Assembly (NCBI RefSeq): GCF_005239225.2
Contig: NC_133301.1
Span: forward strand, 11,780,318 to 11,844,317
DNA from: Populus alba
Taxonomy: Eukaryota; Streptophyta; Magnoliopsida; Malpighiales; Salicaceae
Length of the DNA stretch: 64,000 nt
Reading direction: 5' to 3'
The notes beneath the pieces are model-generated. The model saw only the letters and a list, made by a program, of their open reading frames with translations, made no database searches and had not been told where the DNA came from. Shown in pieces: positions 11,497 to 22,798 of this stretch. Numbering within the stretch: the stretch's first letter is position 1; each line of letters opens with the position of its first letter. The position numbers were made by a program, and so were the translations under genes.

Positions 11497-13339
11497 AAAC
11501 ATGAGCTAATGAATAGGTGGTCTTCACTCAATGGTCTTCCGGCCCTTTTTCTACAGGTCATCGTCATTACTTTTTCTTTTTCGCTGAAGTACATTTAATG
11601 TCGTTGTTTTATTTATTTATTTAATTAATTAAATTAAACTACAAAAAAATCCATCTATTTTGTGATAAAACACGAAGCTTCTAAAAACATATCCAAATTT
11701 AATATTTTTTTCTTCTTAAAGCAGTTTGGTCAAGGTATGCTGTTTAATTATACTCAATGTTTTTATTTTAAGTGCTTGTGATACACACCAAGTTTAATAA
11801 CATTGAATAACATTGATGTATAATTAAGTGGAATGCTGTTGAAAGAAAATAAAAATAGCAAAGATACTAATTACATCCTGTTTATTTTGTATTTTAAAAG
11901 TATATTTAAAAAAATTTAATTTTTTATTTAATTTTTTGCTTCAAATCAATATTTTTAGGTGTTTTTATATTATTTTAATGTGTTTATCTTAAAAATAGTT
12001 TTTTTAAAAATATATATTATTTTAATATAATTTATTTTTACTAAAAATTACTTGAAAAATAATCATTATTATATTTTCAAATAACCCGACATCAAAATCC
12101 AAAACTCCAATGAGTGTTGTCAGTATTCAGATATTGATGATTATTAAAGTGAATTTATTAGTCTTAAGAATATCATAGATTTTAATGATTATTTATTTTT
12201 CAAAAATGAACTTATTGATAGTTTTTTTCAATATTCATTTACTAGATTTTGTTGGTGTATTTTAATTTGGAAACCTGCAAAATTCTTTTGTTTTGAAAAG
12301 GGAAAAGGTATAAATGAGAAAAAGGATGATTAAATTTCCTTAGCGCAAGAGGCCAAACCTCACTCTATATAGTAAAGAGAGAAGGATGGTCCGGAGGAAA
12401 GTTAAGGATTGACATTAGCAAATTTTAATATTCATTTACTTAATTAATGAAACTACGTTACACAATCTCTTATCCCCACTATACCTTCTTCCGCTGAATA
12501 GCATAAAAGACCAAATGCCACAGCCAATGAAAGGGCTTTTGACTCATCTTGGAAACGTATTTCTTCCATTCCTGGCAACAGATCTCAGAAGCAGTTCGAG
12601 TGAAATGATTAAACTTTATAAATTTTCGGGTAGGGATGATAATTTATGAATCGGGTTTGAAACTATTTTTACTTGTTCTCGAACAAAAAATTACTATTTA
12701 TAACCGATTTGAAATCCAATGAGAATGGATTTTTTTATACCAAAACCCTATTAGGTTTCGAGTATTTTGTTGGGTAATGGGTGCACGAATTTATATATAT
12801 TGAGATAATGTTTAATTATTGTCCTAAAAACAATAAAGATAAGATATAAAATAAGACGAAGATAATATTATGTTTTGTTAATAATATATAAAATAAAATA
12901 CTTGTTTTGTATCATATTTGGTTATGATGATAAGATAAAATAAAATATAAAAAAAAAATCTATTTTTATCTTTAATATCTATTATTGTTAAATTTATATA
13001 TTTTAAAAAAATAATTAGTTAATATTTTTTTTACTTTGTTGTATATTAAGTGTTGAAGATGAAAATACTATATAAATATAATTATAAAACTAGGATTGAC
13101 TTGATTGGTTGACTAAATGTCTGAACTGATCCTAATTAAAAAGCAAATAGAGGAAGGATTGACTTAACCTGACCTGGTAAAAAACGTAGGATATAATAAG
13201 GACCAAAGATCTTTTGACTTTTTTGAAAACCTTTTTTGTTTCAAAACAAGGTTGATGATTATTTAGAAAAAAAAAAAGGGTCAATCAGGTTGGCCCTCTC
13301 GATCCATGAATTGAACCTTGTGTAGAATAGACTCTCGAG
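11497..13339. other. AT-rich intergenic DNA
   Basis: About 11880-12090 resembles a short AT-rich transposon-like repeat, with 'ctgtttattttgtattttaaaag' on the left and 'ttgaaaaataatcattattatattttcaaataac' on the right; both phrases are quoted loosely and the ends are uncertain. No coding region or RNA gene is seen. Confidence 0.45.
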
Positions 13340-13915
13340 TCTGGTTTTAAAATTATAATAATAACCTCTTTTATTCATACATTAACTCTGGTCAACCTGT
13401 ATTGTCCCTCCTAACATGTGACATGAACCTTGCCCTGGTTCACCCTCGAATCGGGTTTTAAAACTATGATAATAATAACTTTTATTGTTATACTAACTTG
13501 TGTTGACCCGGGTTGACCCTCCTAATATGTGCTCGAGCATCTTCCCAGGTTGACCTCCAAAACAAGTTTTAAAACTATGATAATAACTATTTTTATTTTA
13601 TATTGACCTAGGTCAACCTAGGTTGACCCTTCTGATATGTGATTCGGGTCTTATTCAGGGTTAACCTCCCGAGTTGGGTTTTATAACTATGTTAATAACC
13701 ATTTTTGTTCTTATGTTGACCTGAGTCAACGGTCAATCCCTCTCATAATTTGAGTCTTGCTTCGGGTTGACCCCTGCATCAGGTTTTGAAACTATGATAA
13801 TAATTATTTTTATTATTATGCTGACTTGAGTCAACCTTACTCATGATTTGAGCTTTTTCTCGAATCAATCCTCGAGTTGTGTTTTAAGACTTTGATAATA
13901 ATCATTTTTATTTTT
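13340..13915. repeat. ~108-bp tandem repeat, about six copies
   Basis: Units carry 'ttttaaaactatgataataa', then 'ttttatt', then 'gttgacc.gggttgaccct', then 'atgtg.ctcgag'. The 'aaactatgat' core recurs at about 13349, 13461, 13572, 13683, 13788 and 13887, so the period drifts from 112 to 99 bp. Non-coding. The 'ggttgaccc' core is shared with the 4870-6120 array. Confidence 0.75.
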
Positions 13916-14275
13916 ACATGTCTTAGTTGAACAATTTGAGATTGAAAGTTTTTTATAACGATATTTTAGGAACAAAAAAATAAAAATATAGTCTCTATAG
14001 ACATGTCTATTTTGTACCCCTTATTTTGAAAGTATAGAAATTCATTCTAAAATTATTTTAGATATGGATTTATTTTCATGTTCCCATCTTTATCTCTCTA
14101 ACTAATCATATTTTTTATTTTTACTATTTTTATCTCAAGTATTTATCTAAAGACAATGACCAAACTCTAACAAGAAAACAAAAAACTAAAGAACAAATGG
14201 CTTAATCAACGCACACTGAAAGAATTGTCACTTGCATAGTTACATGGCAAAAATAGTGCAAGATGGCTACTACGT

Positions 14276-15391
14276 GGGTGTTTGGTTTGTGGTTGCGGGT
14301 GAGGTTCACTCGCAACCAACATACTTTAGTGTTTGGTAACAGAAAAAAAAGAAAGTGATTTTTCACTGGTGGGACCCATCAATTTTAACTGCTACGCCAC
14401 AGGTTCGGAGAAGCAGCATTTTGCTCTTCTCGTGGTGAAATAGTAATCTCAACAGTGGAGCCATGCTCCACTGCGCACTGTTCACATGAACATTTTTTTT
14501 TAAACCAGTGCACAAAGTTTTTTTTTTTTTTTTGAAAAACTAATACAGTTAATTAATTGCACTTGTATTGTTCACGTGAATGTGAACAATATATTTTTTA
14601 AAAAAAATTAGTTTAAGATAAATTAAATTTATTCGTACTATAATCTCAATTTTATTCCTGATAATATTTTACTTAATTTTATTGCACATAGGATAAATCA
14701 TAATAACTGTAGTTATTGTCGAATGATTTTGTACGTAATGAAATTGTTCATTTTTTTTAAAAATTGTGTTTTACTCGAAAAACTAGTACTTAATACTATT
14801 TAATAACACTACATAAATTAAAAGGAATATCGCATAATGACGTAGCATTTGTGAAATTTGATCGCAATTCCAATTATGTTATTGCCAGGCCCAACCCAGT
14901 TAAAAAAAATTCAGTTTTATTTTATTTTAACTGTGTTCTATTTAAAAAAATTAGAAGGAGATTGCTTGATGACGTAACAAAAAAAATCAGTTTTTGTTGT
15001 CACGCGCTTAAGAAACCATGAAAAATATAGTCCTTGTTGGATAGATTTCAATATATGATAACATTGCACATAATTTAATGGAAATAATAAAAAAATATTT
15101 GATATCAATATTATTTATTTCATGATATAATAACATTAGTTAAATTTACAATATTATAAATTAAAAATCATTAATATTAATATATATATATATTTAATTA
15201 TTTTTATAATCTCAATTTGAAAATCATTTTTTTTAACCAAACACATTAAACTACTTTTTCTTTAACCTCAATTTCAACCACAGTTTTAACCAAACACTTA
15301 TTTTTTCAAACCAACCTCAACTAAAAGTACTTTTTATAAAACAATTTTTTTCAAACCACAACCATAACAACTATCACAATACCAAATACAT
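14276..15391. mobile_element. Non-autonomous DNA-transposon-like element with imperfect inverted ends
   Basis: The left end reads GGTGTTTGGTTTGTGGTTG and the right end, reverse-complemented, TGTATTTGGTATTGTGATAG. The interior holds 'cactgttcac.tgaa.gtgaacaat' and 'tttgtacgtaat' blocks. The same family occurs three times in the 6-kb array (28491-29347, 34573-35425, 40650-41505). No transposase frame is present. I could not find a convincing target duplication, so the superfamily is unassigned. Confidence 0.55.
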
Positions 15392-16093
15392 TGTATCATA
15401 GCAACAAAGTAAAGAGTGGGAGATCCACTTTTGACTAATTTATACACTTACACAAAAAGGAAGTCTTCATGGAAAACATGGGCCATCAACTAACCTAATT
15501 GCATTTAAATAGTGTTTTTTGAAATTTCTACAATTCTACTCCACCTTCTCTCTCCCCGTCTGCACACACAATGAGGTCCACCCATCCACACATACACTAT
15601 TTAATTATAGATTTAATATTTTAAACTATATATTTTTTTATAAATATATCCAATAATTAGTAGCCTAGAAATACTTTAGATCATACATATTTATTATAAT
15701 AACTTCTAAAAAATAAATTTAAAAAATCTGATATATTTTACTTACAAAAATATTTAAAAATATCTTAGAGAAAACAAACTTTACTTTTTCATGCAACAAA
15801 TAATAAATTTGTTCAATTAAAAATTATCTTAATATTTTTATTTAAAAGTAATGTTAGTTTGATTATATATATACATACATATATATACATATATATATAT
15901 ATATATAGTTCAAATATTATAAATCATAATTGAACATTAGTTTAAATTTTTGAATTTGATTACTTATATTTAGTAACATTCAATCTTAAATTCTAATAAT
16001 TATATTTTAACATTATAAAATTAAACATCTTCTATTTTCTAAATGATTATTACAACACAAAATTTTGTAAATTGCTTATTATCGGGAGAGGTT
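15392..16093. other. AT-rich spacer
   Basis: It contains a (TA)n-rich stretch at about 15866-15907 and a short plus-strand block (about 15468-15500) that is an inverted copy of 8565-8600. No gene is seen. Confidence 0.55.
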
Positions 16094-16313
16094 ATGAATT
16101 TATTTAAAATCTATATATATATAACTCAAATGATTATATATATATATATATATATGCTTGCTTTATACAAGCTAGGGTCCACTCTTGTATCTTTTTATAT
16201 TGTTGGTGGATACATTTCCATTACAGCATTAATTTACTGTTGCCATCAAAATCAATAGCGCTTGACCACACAAGGGTTTGCTTTGTTCAACAGTTTTTTG
16301 TTTTTTATTTTAA

Positions 16314-16523
16314 GGTTGTTTGAGTATGTGATAACGATTTTTTTTTTAAATTTTTTTTTTATTTTAAAATATATTAAAATAATATTTTTTATTTTTTAAA
16401 AATTATTTTTGATATCAACGCATTAAAATGATCTAAAAACCATAAAAAAAATTAATTTGGAAAAAAATAAAAAAAATTAATTTTTTTTCAAAAAACACTT
16501 TTGAAACGCAAAACAAACAGGGC
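16314..16523. mobile_element. 210-bp MITE-like insertion with TTAA target duplication
   Basis: The insertion is flanked by TTAA at 16310-16313 and 16524-16527. Its ends are loosely inverted: GGTTGTTTGAG against GCCCTGTTTG when the right end is reversed. The interior is almost pure A/T. The paralogous site in copy A, near 9240-9260, lacks it, so it entered after the duplication. TTAA is the target of piggyBac-type elements, but a TTA/TAA target of PIF-Harbinger type is also possible. Confidence 0.6.
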
Positions 16524-17136
16524 TTAAACACTTTGTCTTGCCGCTTTGAGTTTTTTATTTATTTTAAAGAAGCTATTTTAAATAATAAAAAACTATATTT
16601 TCTTAAATCTAAGAATTCAAATCATTTTTCATTTTATGATGAAGAAATAGATTAAATTTAGATATTTTATAAACTCTAAATAAAAATTTCATTTAATACT
16701 GATCTTAGATAGTGTTATTGCTAAACTCTCTCCAAACTAAAATCCATGAATGTTCATCTCTCTTCTCCATCATTTATTTTCTTTTATTTTTTAATTATTT
16801 TTTACTTTTCAAAATTTATAGTTCAAATTAATTAACATTTTTATTTAAAAAATAAGAAGATGACTTAGAATTATAGAATATCTAATATATTTACGTAATC
16901 TATTATACGTCATTTACCCGGGGACATGGCCAAACACTAGTTTCAATCTCATCCCACTGTCTTGTAAACCAATGCAATTGTTTAAAGCTTTGACTGAGAG
17001 TTTGATTGTTCCTACTTTCCAGAACAGTTTGGTTTTTCTTTCTTGGTAGATATTATCCTTTAATTTTTTTTAATTTTTCCAAGTTTTTGTACATTGCTCT
17101 TGATCCAACGGCACTAGCAAACTGTGACACTTCTCC

Positions 17137-17144
17137 TATAAAAG
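17137..17144 (+). promoter_or_regulatory. TATA box of thaumatin-like gene B
   Basis: TATAAAAG lies 70 bp before the ATG, within about 100 bp of near-perfect identity to the gene A promoter. A TTGACT W-box-like core lies near 16988. Confidence 0.8.
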
Positions 17145-17206
17145 CAGTCCTAAGCCCTCACAAATAATCACAACACACTAGCTTTCTCAATCCATATTTC
17201 TTCACT

Positions 17207-17884
17207 ATGAGTCGTTTTTCTTACTTATCGTTGTTTCCCTGCTTCCTTCTTTTTGCCCATTTCTTCACCTTCAGCAACGCAGCTACTTTTGAAATCCGTA
17301 ACCAATGCGCTTACACTGTCTGGGCTGCGGCTGTTCCCGGTGGTGGCCGAAGACTCGACCGAGGCCATTCATGGACCATCACCGCGAATGCCGGAACAAC
17401 ACAAGCCCGTATTTGGGGACGGACCAGGTGCAATTTCAATGGGGCCGGGCGAGGGACGTGTGAGACAGGTGATTGCAATGGGCTCTTGCAATGCCAAGCC
17501 TACGGGAAACCCCCTAACACACTGGCTGAATATGCCTTGAACCAATACAACAACTTGGATTTCTTCGACATATCTCTTGTTGATGGGTTTAATGTTCCTA
17601 TGGACTTCAGTCCAGTATCAGGCAACTGTCGTGGAATTAGGTGCACAGCTGATATCAATGGACAGTGTCCAAATCAGCTCAGGGCCAGCGGAGGCTGCAA
17701 CAATCCTTGCACTGTCTTCAGGACAGATCAATACTGTTGCAATTCTGGCAACTGTGGCCCAACAGATTACTCTAGGTTTTTCAAGCAGAGGTGCCCTGGC
17801 GCTTATAGTTATCCTAAAGATGACCAAACAAGCACCTTCACCTGTCCCGGTGGAACTAATTACAGGGTTGTATTCTGCCCTTGA
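17207..17884 (+). CDS. Thaumatin-like protein B (PR-5/osmotin family)
   Basis: An intronless 225-residue paralogue of the protein at 10022, with 17 substitutions by my count. It keeps the signal peptide, all 16 mature cysteines, the [16 protein letters not shown] signature and the acidic-cleft residues. Seven substitutions change formal charge, and all make B more positive than A: D36Y, Q48R, P52R, D78N, Q101K, E175Q and D198G. The mature net charge goes from about -3 to about +4. B is thus a basic isoform beside a mildly acidic one. By family knowledge the role is defence or stress; the target is unknown. The core promoter is nearly identical to that of A, so expression may overlap unless the diverged distal DNA (insertion, inversion) matters. 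Confidence 0.95.
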   Translation: MSRFSYLSLFPCFLLFAHFFTFSNAATFEIRNQCAYTVWAAAVPGGGRRLDRGHSWTITANAGTTQARIWGRTRCNFNGAGRGTCETGDCNGLLQCQAYGKPPNTLAEYALNQYNNLDFFDISLVDGFNVPMDFSPVSGNCRGIRCTADINGQCPNQLRASGGCNNPCTVFRTDQYCCNSGNCGPTDYSRFFKQRCPGAYSYPKDDQTSTFTCPGGTNYRVVFCP

Positions 17885-18551
17885 AGCAGTTTTAAGCCAG
17901 GAATCTAATGGTGTAAAATGAGAATAAGGACCATTGCTCGATTCACTTCTGACGGTGTGAATTGCTGCCAAGGTCACATGCTTTATTATAATGAAAATCT
18001 ACTACAATATTAACAGTGGCAAGACCCTTTATTTGCTCTAGCTGTTAAATACCCAGACAAAGTGTGTTTCATGCTTTCGTGAGCATATCCAGCCCAGAAG
18101 CACTTTCTTCATTTTTTTACCATGGGAAACTACAAAAATACCTAAATAAAACGATTTAAGTACTTCTCATGTTTGTTAGCTTCTTCCAACACGGTAATCC
18201 ATTTTCCTTTTATATTAATCATCTGTCTTTTGTTGACAAAACCATTCTTTCCTTTGTTTAATCTTTGTTAAAAATCTGTTTGCTTCCAAGCACTTAACAA
18301 GAGGTAATCCTAAAGCATTATCAGATCACTAAGGCATGCAATAGCACAGGTCAACAGAAAATACTGAAGGGGAGGTCAATTAAAATTGTAATATATAAAT
18401 ACATTACTGATAATTAATGAGGTGGATCAATAGACAATCTCTCCCCTTTCATTTTCTTTTTTGGATAATTCGTGCTAGTGACCTTCGTTCGTGACTAAAC
18501 TGGGAAAGTCACCTCCATCTTCAAGCAGAAGCACCACCTTAAAACTAAAAT

Positions 18552-19150
18552 TTACATGTTCTTGATCTCCTGGTTGAAGCAGTATGCAGGAGCTTGAGTC
18601 ACTGAATCATCCAAAAGCACCGCGCCTACCTCAAAAGTTATCACATGAGTGGAAATACCTGCAAATATTGATTACTATAACAGCAAACTACAAGGAATAA
18701 CCGTAATCAAATGAACATAAAGCACTGCAACTTCTAATTAATCGTAGTAATCATAAGTGATATCATACCATCGTTAAAATCCCATCTGACAGGCCTCTTC
18801 GTATGGACATCCTCATAGTACCATCAAGAAAATCAGGCCTAGGAATACCCACATCATTAACCATAATCCGACAGCTATGAGGCTCGCTTAAAGTGTAATA
18901 GAAGGCTGTCCCATTATTCCACTCCGTGTCGTATAACAAAACAGATAGTTGTTTTTGTACTATATTCACATTGCGGCCTCTAGGCCAATCATACCACAGA
19001 TTGGTGATTTGGAGGCCTGTTGAGCTCAAGTTTATAAACAAAAGTGCATGGAATTGTTCAGGCCATGGAGCAGGAATTGGGGTTGATGAGTACTCTGGCT
19101 CAGGCCGTTGAAGTGAAGGGTTTATGAGTCGGAGGACTCTGGCTGGGGCA
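18552..19150 (-). pseudogene. Truncated two-exon fragment of a conserved plant gene of unknown function
   Basis: On the minus strand the upstream exon (about 19150 to 18769) encodes PAPWPEQFHALLFINL, then NLWYDWPRGRNVNI and YDTEWNNGTAFYYTL, then GIPRPDFLDG. A GT donor at 18768 and an acceptor at 18659-18661 delimit a 110-bp intron, and the last exon (18658-18552) ends KNM-stop. After GIPRPDFLDG the frame slips. The neighbouring frame continues YYEDVHTKRPVRWDFNDG and joins the last exon in phase. From memory of related plant proteins, about 25 residues seem to be missing at that point, so a deletion plus frameshift has broken the gene. The 5' part beyond 19150 is absent and runs into AT-rich DNA. 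The function is not known to me. Confidence 0.7.
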
Positions 19151-19863
19151 TAAAAAAAATATATTTAAACTATTCTAGACAGAAATTTAAGTTTCAGAAA
19201 TTATTTATAAATAATAAAATCATCACAAAAAATCTAATTTAACATTTTAGATCTAAAAATTCAAATCATATCTTTCTATTGAAATAATTCATTTTTTATA
19301 TTTATGAATTTATTATTCCTTCAATAAAAATTCTATCTTCTCTCTTTATTTTCCCTCTTTTTTTTATGAATTTTTTTTTTTAAATTAAACTCAATGAAAA
19401 AAAACTTTATTTAATAGGTGTTCCTTTGTGATTTTTCACCGACGACAATATTATTTTATATTTTTTAACAATACTGGACTATATGTGTTTAGTTTCATTA
19501 TATATATTTTCATTTACAATACACATAAAAAAGGGGAGAAGTTTTATTTTTTGAATACTATAAATAAATCACTTAGAACTCAATTTTTTTTTTTCATTCT
19601 TTCCTCTTCGATTATAACAAATTTATAAAATAAGTTGCATAAACAAAAAAAAGTTTGTAGTTAAGTTCTATTGCATATAAATGAAAAATTCTGCTTGAAT
19701 AAGACAATATTTGTTTTTGCAGTCCAATCATTCTTTAAAAATTTAAAATTTTTTGACCCAGACACATGGATCAGGTGGGTTTGCCTGACCCATGCACTTG
19801 GATCTGGTAGCTATGCCGATTAGTGCCTGAAATGAGTGGAAGAAAGATAAAAAAACGACCATG
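19151..19863. other. AT-rich spacer
   Basis: No gene is seen. Near 19757-19805 a 'gacccatg..cttggatc' phrase is repeated in loosely inverted form. The rest is A/T-rich DNA without definable elements. Confidence 0.5.
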
Positions 19864-20466
19864 TGTAACTCCCGAGTAAATTCCTGTATTTTGATTTTCA
19901 TTTATTTTAAAAAAAGAGGGGGATGAATAATTAAATAAATAATAAAAATAATAGAAATTAATGGAGTAGAAATTATTATCTAAGGAGGTTAATGTTGGGT
20001 AAGGATGAAATTGAATAAGTCAAACTTTTAGGCCAAATGGTTTTAAAACAAAACAAGGAAGTCCTTAAATGAAAAGGAGGAAAAACTTGTAAATATATAA
20101 ATAAGTGGGGAGTGAGAAATTAGCCATGTTAGAGCTTGAGAGGGAGAAGAAATTGAGTGAAAATTTATCAATGTTCATCCAAAACAATTAAGTGAAAATT
20201 GAGTGAATAAAGTATTATAGGAAGGGTTTGAATAAGAAAATCTCAAAAGAGGAAATAAGGAATTTTTCCTTAAAGGGGGTGGCATTGAGAGAAAAATAAG
20301 GGGGAAGGAGGAAAGAAATTTTTGTGGTGATTTCAAGCTTCCTATTTCTTATTTTTTTGAGTTAGAAGGTAACAAATCCTGTCCACTCAATTAAATTGAT
20401 GTATTTAGTGTATTAAGATTTCATTTAATTGTATTAGTGTATAGTTATGGTATGAGTTGTGAGGTT
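19864..20466 (+). repeat. Possible 5' part of another LTR
   Basis: It begins TGTAACTCCCGAG, a common type of gypsy LTR start. A TATA-like 'atatataaataag' lies near 20092, followed by a purine-rich stretch like an LTR leader. It ends where the next LTR (20467) begins, consistent with interruption. No second end or target duplication is visible. Confidence 0.3.
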
Positions 20467-21079
20467 TGTCGCACCCGACACCGTGGCAACCCTAAAAATA
20501 ATCCTTGATTATGGAAAAAGAACAGATTTCTGGCATCTTATTCTTTTAGGGAAGATGATTTTGTTTAAGGAGTCGCCACCTAGTATTATGGTCACTAGGA
20601 GCCCTAACTGGTCAACATAAATTCTATGGCTCGGGATTGGTTACGTAAAAGAAAAAATATTATCACCCCTTAAACGTTCTGCTTGAAGCAGACTGCATTG
20701 CTGGTTTTGTCTTAAATTGCTAAATATTTATTAGTTTATGCTATGATAATTTGAGTATAATATTCCTGACTCTAGCGCCAGTGAATATTCACATAAAAAA
20801 AATATTTTTACGCATGGATATTTTTTTTTATATTTTTCTAGCTAAATAAAATAAAATACAATGAATAAAAATAATATAAATTTAAACCGGTATTTTTATT
20901 CTTGACTTTGGCGTTAGTGAATAAACCATTAAATTTATATTTTTTTTTTGTGCATACATATTTTTATTATTTTACCTTTTCTGCTTTTTTATTCTTTATT
21001 TTTCAATTTATTTTTTATTGATGTTGCATGGTAAAAAAAAAAGGTTCGGGTCACTAGTCTAACCAATGACCTGACTGCC

Positions 21080-21124
21080 ACTGTTGCATGCATGCGTGAA
21101 TCACTCACGCATGCATGCAACAGT
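21080..21124. repeat. Perfect palindrome inside the LTR
   Basis: Two 19-bp arms beginning CTGTTGCATGCATGCG are separated by about 5 bases and could form a hairpin. The LTRs at 49482 and 57490 have palindromes of different sequence at the equivalent place. Confidence 0.8.
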
Positions 21125-21185
21125 AACAGGGTAATTAATTTTCCAAAAGAAAGAGAACTGAAGCACTTACCTGGCAAGGCTGAGG

Positions 21186-22798
21186 TGAAAGAATTAAATT
21201 ACAACTAAAATTGCTTGAGTAAAACTATGTTTACTTAGCCATATATATACATGTAAAGTCTGTTACAATGAGAACTCTTTATAAGAGTTGTAGTTACAGA
21301 GGGATTTGTTTGCGGAGACATGAAGAAACAAAGAACTAGGAACATTGAAACTCTAGGTAACAAATATCAATGTTTATTGTCAATCTTAGTATTGTGAACT
21401 TTATCCTTATCATTCCCCTGTAAACTGGCAGGGACATCTGTCACAGAAAGTTTATCCCGGAGGTAAGAAAACCGATCAGTCGTGTGTCCCTTGATAAAAA
21501 TATATGCAGGTTACAGAGAGGTGGGAACATTTTGAAGTAGTATATCTTTATTGGCCACCTTTTCTCTAACAAAGTGGTAATCCACTTCAATGTGTTTCGA
21601 TCGGGCATGAAAAATAGGATTGGAGGCAAGAGCTAAGGCACTTATATTGTCACACCATACGACTGGAGCAGAAGCAAGAGAAACCTGCAACTCACGCAAC
21701 AATATTCTTAGCCAATACACCTCAGCTGTAACTAGAGCTAAACACCTGTATTCAGCTTCAGTACTGGATTTTGACACTACAGGTTGTTTCTTAGTAGACC
21801 AAGATATGAGATTGGACCCAACAAAAACACCATAGCCACAGGTGAAGCGTCTGTCGTTAGGATCACCGGCCCAATCAAAGTCACAATAGGCATTGATTGT
21901 AAAGGAACCAGGTCTGTAGAAGAGACCATAATCAAGTGTTTGTTTTAAGTATCGTAGCACGCATTTGGCTGCTGTCAAGTGAACTGAAGTAGGCGTTTGC
22001 ATGTGTTGACATAGTTGATTTACTGAGTATGCAATGTCAGGGCGTGTGAGAGTTACATACTGTAAAGCCCCCACTGTTTGCCTATATTCAGATGGGTCTG
22101 GAATACTTTCTCCATCAAACTTAGATAGCTTAGACCCGGAGACACAAGGTGCACGGTATGGGCGGATACCAGTAAGTTGCACACGGTCCAGAAGATCAAT
22201 TATATACCTTGTTTGTCGAAGATTTAACCCTGAAGAATTACGTATGGCCTCAATTCCCAGAAAATATGTCAACTGACCAAGATCCTTTATAGCAAACTCA
22301 AGTTGTAATTGAGATATAAGAGTGGTAATAAAATTCTAATCATTTGAGGTAACCAGAATGTCATCCACGTAAACTAAGAAGAATGTATGGACATTGTCAC
22401 GATGACAGATAAATAGTGAAGGATCAACTTGTGAACTTTGAAAATCAAGAGCCAAAAGAGCAGTGGACAATCGATTAAACCAGGCACGGGGAGCTTGTTT
22501 TAACCTGTAAAAAGATTTATGAAGCTTACAAACGAATTGAGGGTGTGCAGGATCAACAAATCCTTTGGGTTGTGTCATATAAACTTCCTCTTCTAACACA
22601 CCATGAAGGAAGGCGTTAGAGACATCAAGTTGACGAATATCCCAGTTGAAAGAAACAACGATGGCAAAAACCATTAAAAGTTGTAGTTAAAGAGGGATTT
22701 GTATGCAGAGACAGGAAGAAATAGAGAACATTGAAACTCTAGGTAACAGATATCAGTGTTTATCATCAATCTTATTATTGTGAACTTTATCCTTATCA
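21186..22798 (-). mobile_element. Internally deleted Ty1-copia retrotransposon, TSD TGAGG
   Basis: The 5-bp target duplication TGAGG is at 21181-21185 and 22799-22803. In minus orientation the 3' LTR is complete (21412 to 21186, 227 bp, TG...CA), preceded by a polypurine tract AGGGGAA. The 5' LTR keeps only its first ~124 bp (22798 to about 22675) and then joins reverse transcriptase directly. PBS, gag, protease, integrase and the RT N-terminus have been deleted. It sits inside the 20467 LTR, so it is the younger insertion of the two. Confidence 0.9.
21421..22674 (-). pseudogene. Copia reverse transcriptase/RNase H fragment
   Basis: The minus-strand frame starts inside RT (FNWDIRQLDVSNAFLHG), contains the catalytic YVDD box (LVYVDDILVTSND), and continues into RNase H with CDFDWAGD, STEAEYR, CDN and HIEVDYHFVRE. 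Two in-frame stops interrupt it: TAG at 22336-22338 just after YVDDILVTSND, and TAA at 21511-21513 after NVPTSL. The frame otherwise stays open to the polypurine tract. The RT N-terminus is missing at the deletion junction. It cannot make a working polyprotein. Confidence 0.9.

Larger units (their letters stand above)
16094..18664. repeat. Segmental duplication, copy B
   Basis: Collinear with 9075-11496. It differs by a 210-bp element inserted at 16314-16523, a (TA)n expansion near 16137-16156, and the opposite orientation of a ~100-bp block (16573-16668 against 9269-9368). Copy B retains the sequence beyond the minus-strand exon that copy A lacks. Confidence 0.85.
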
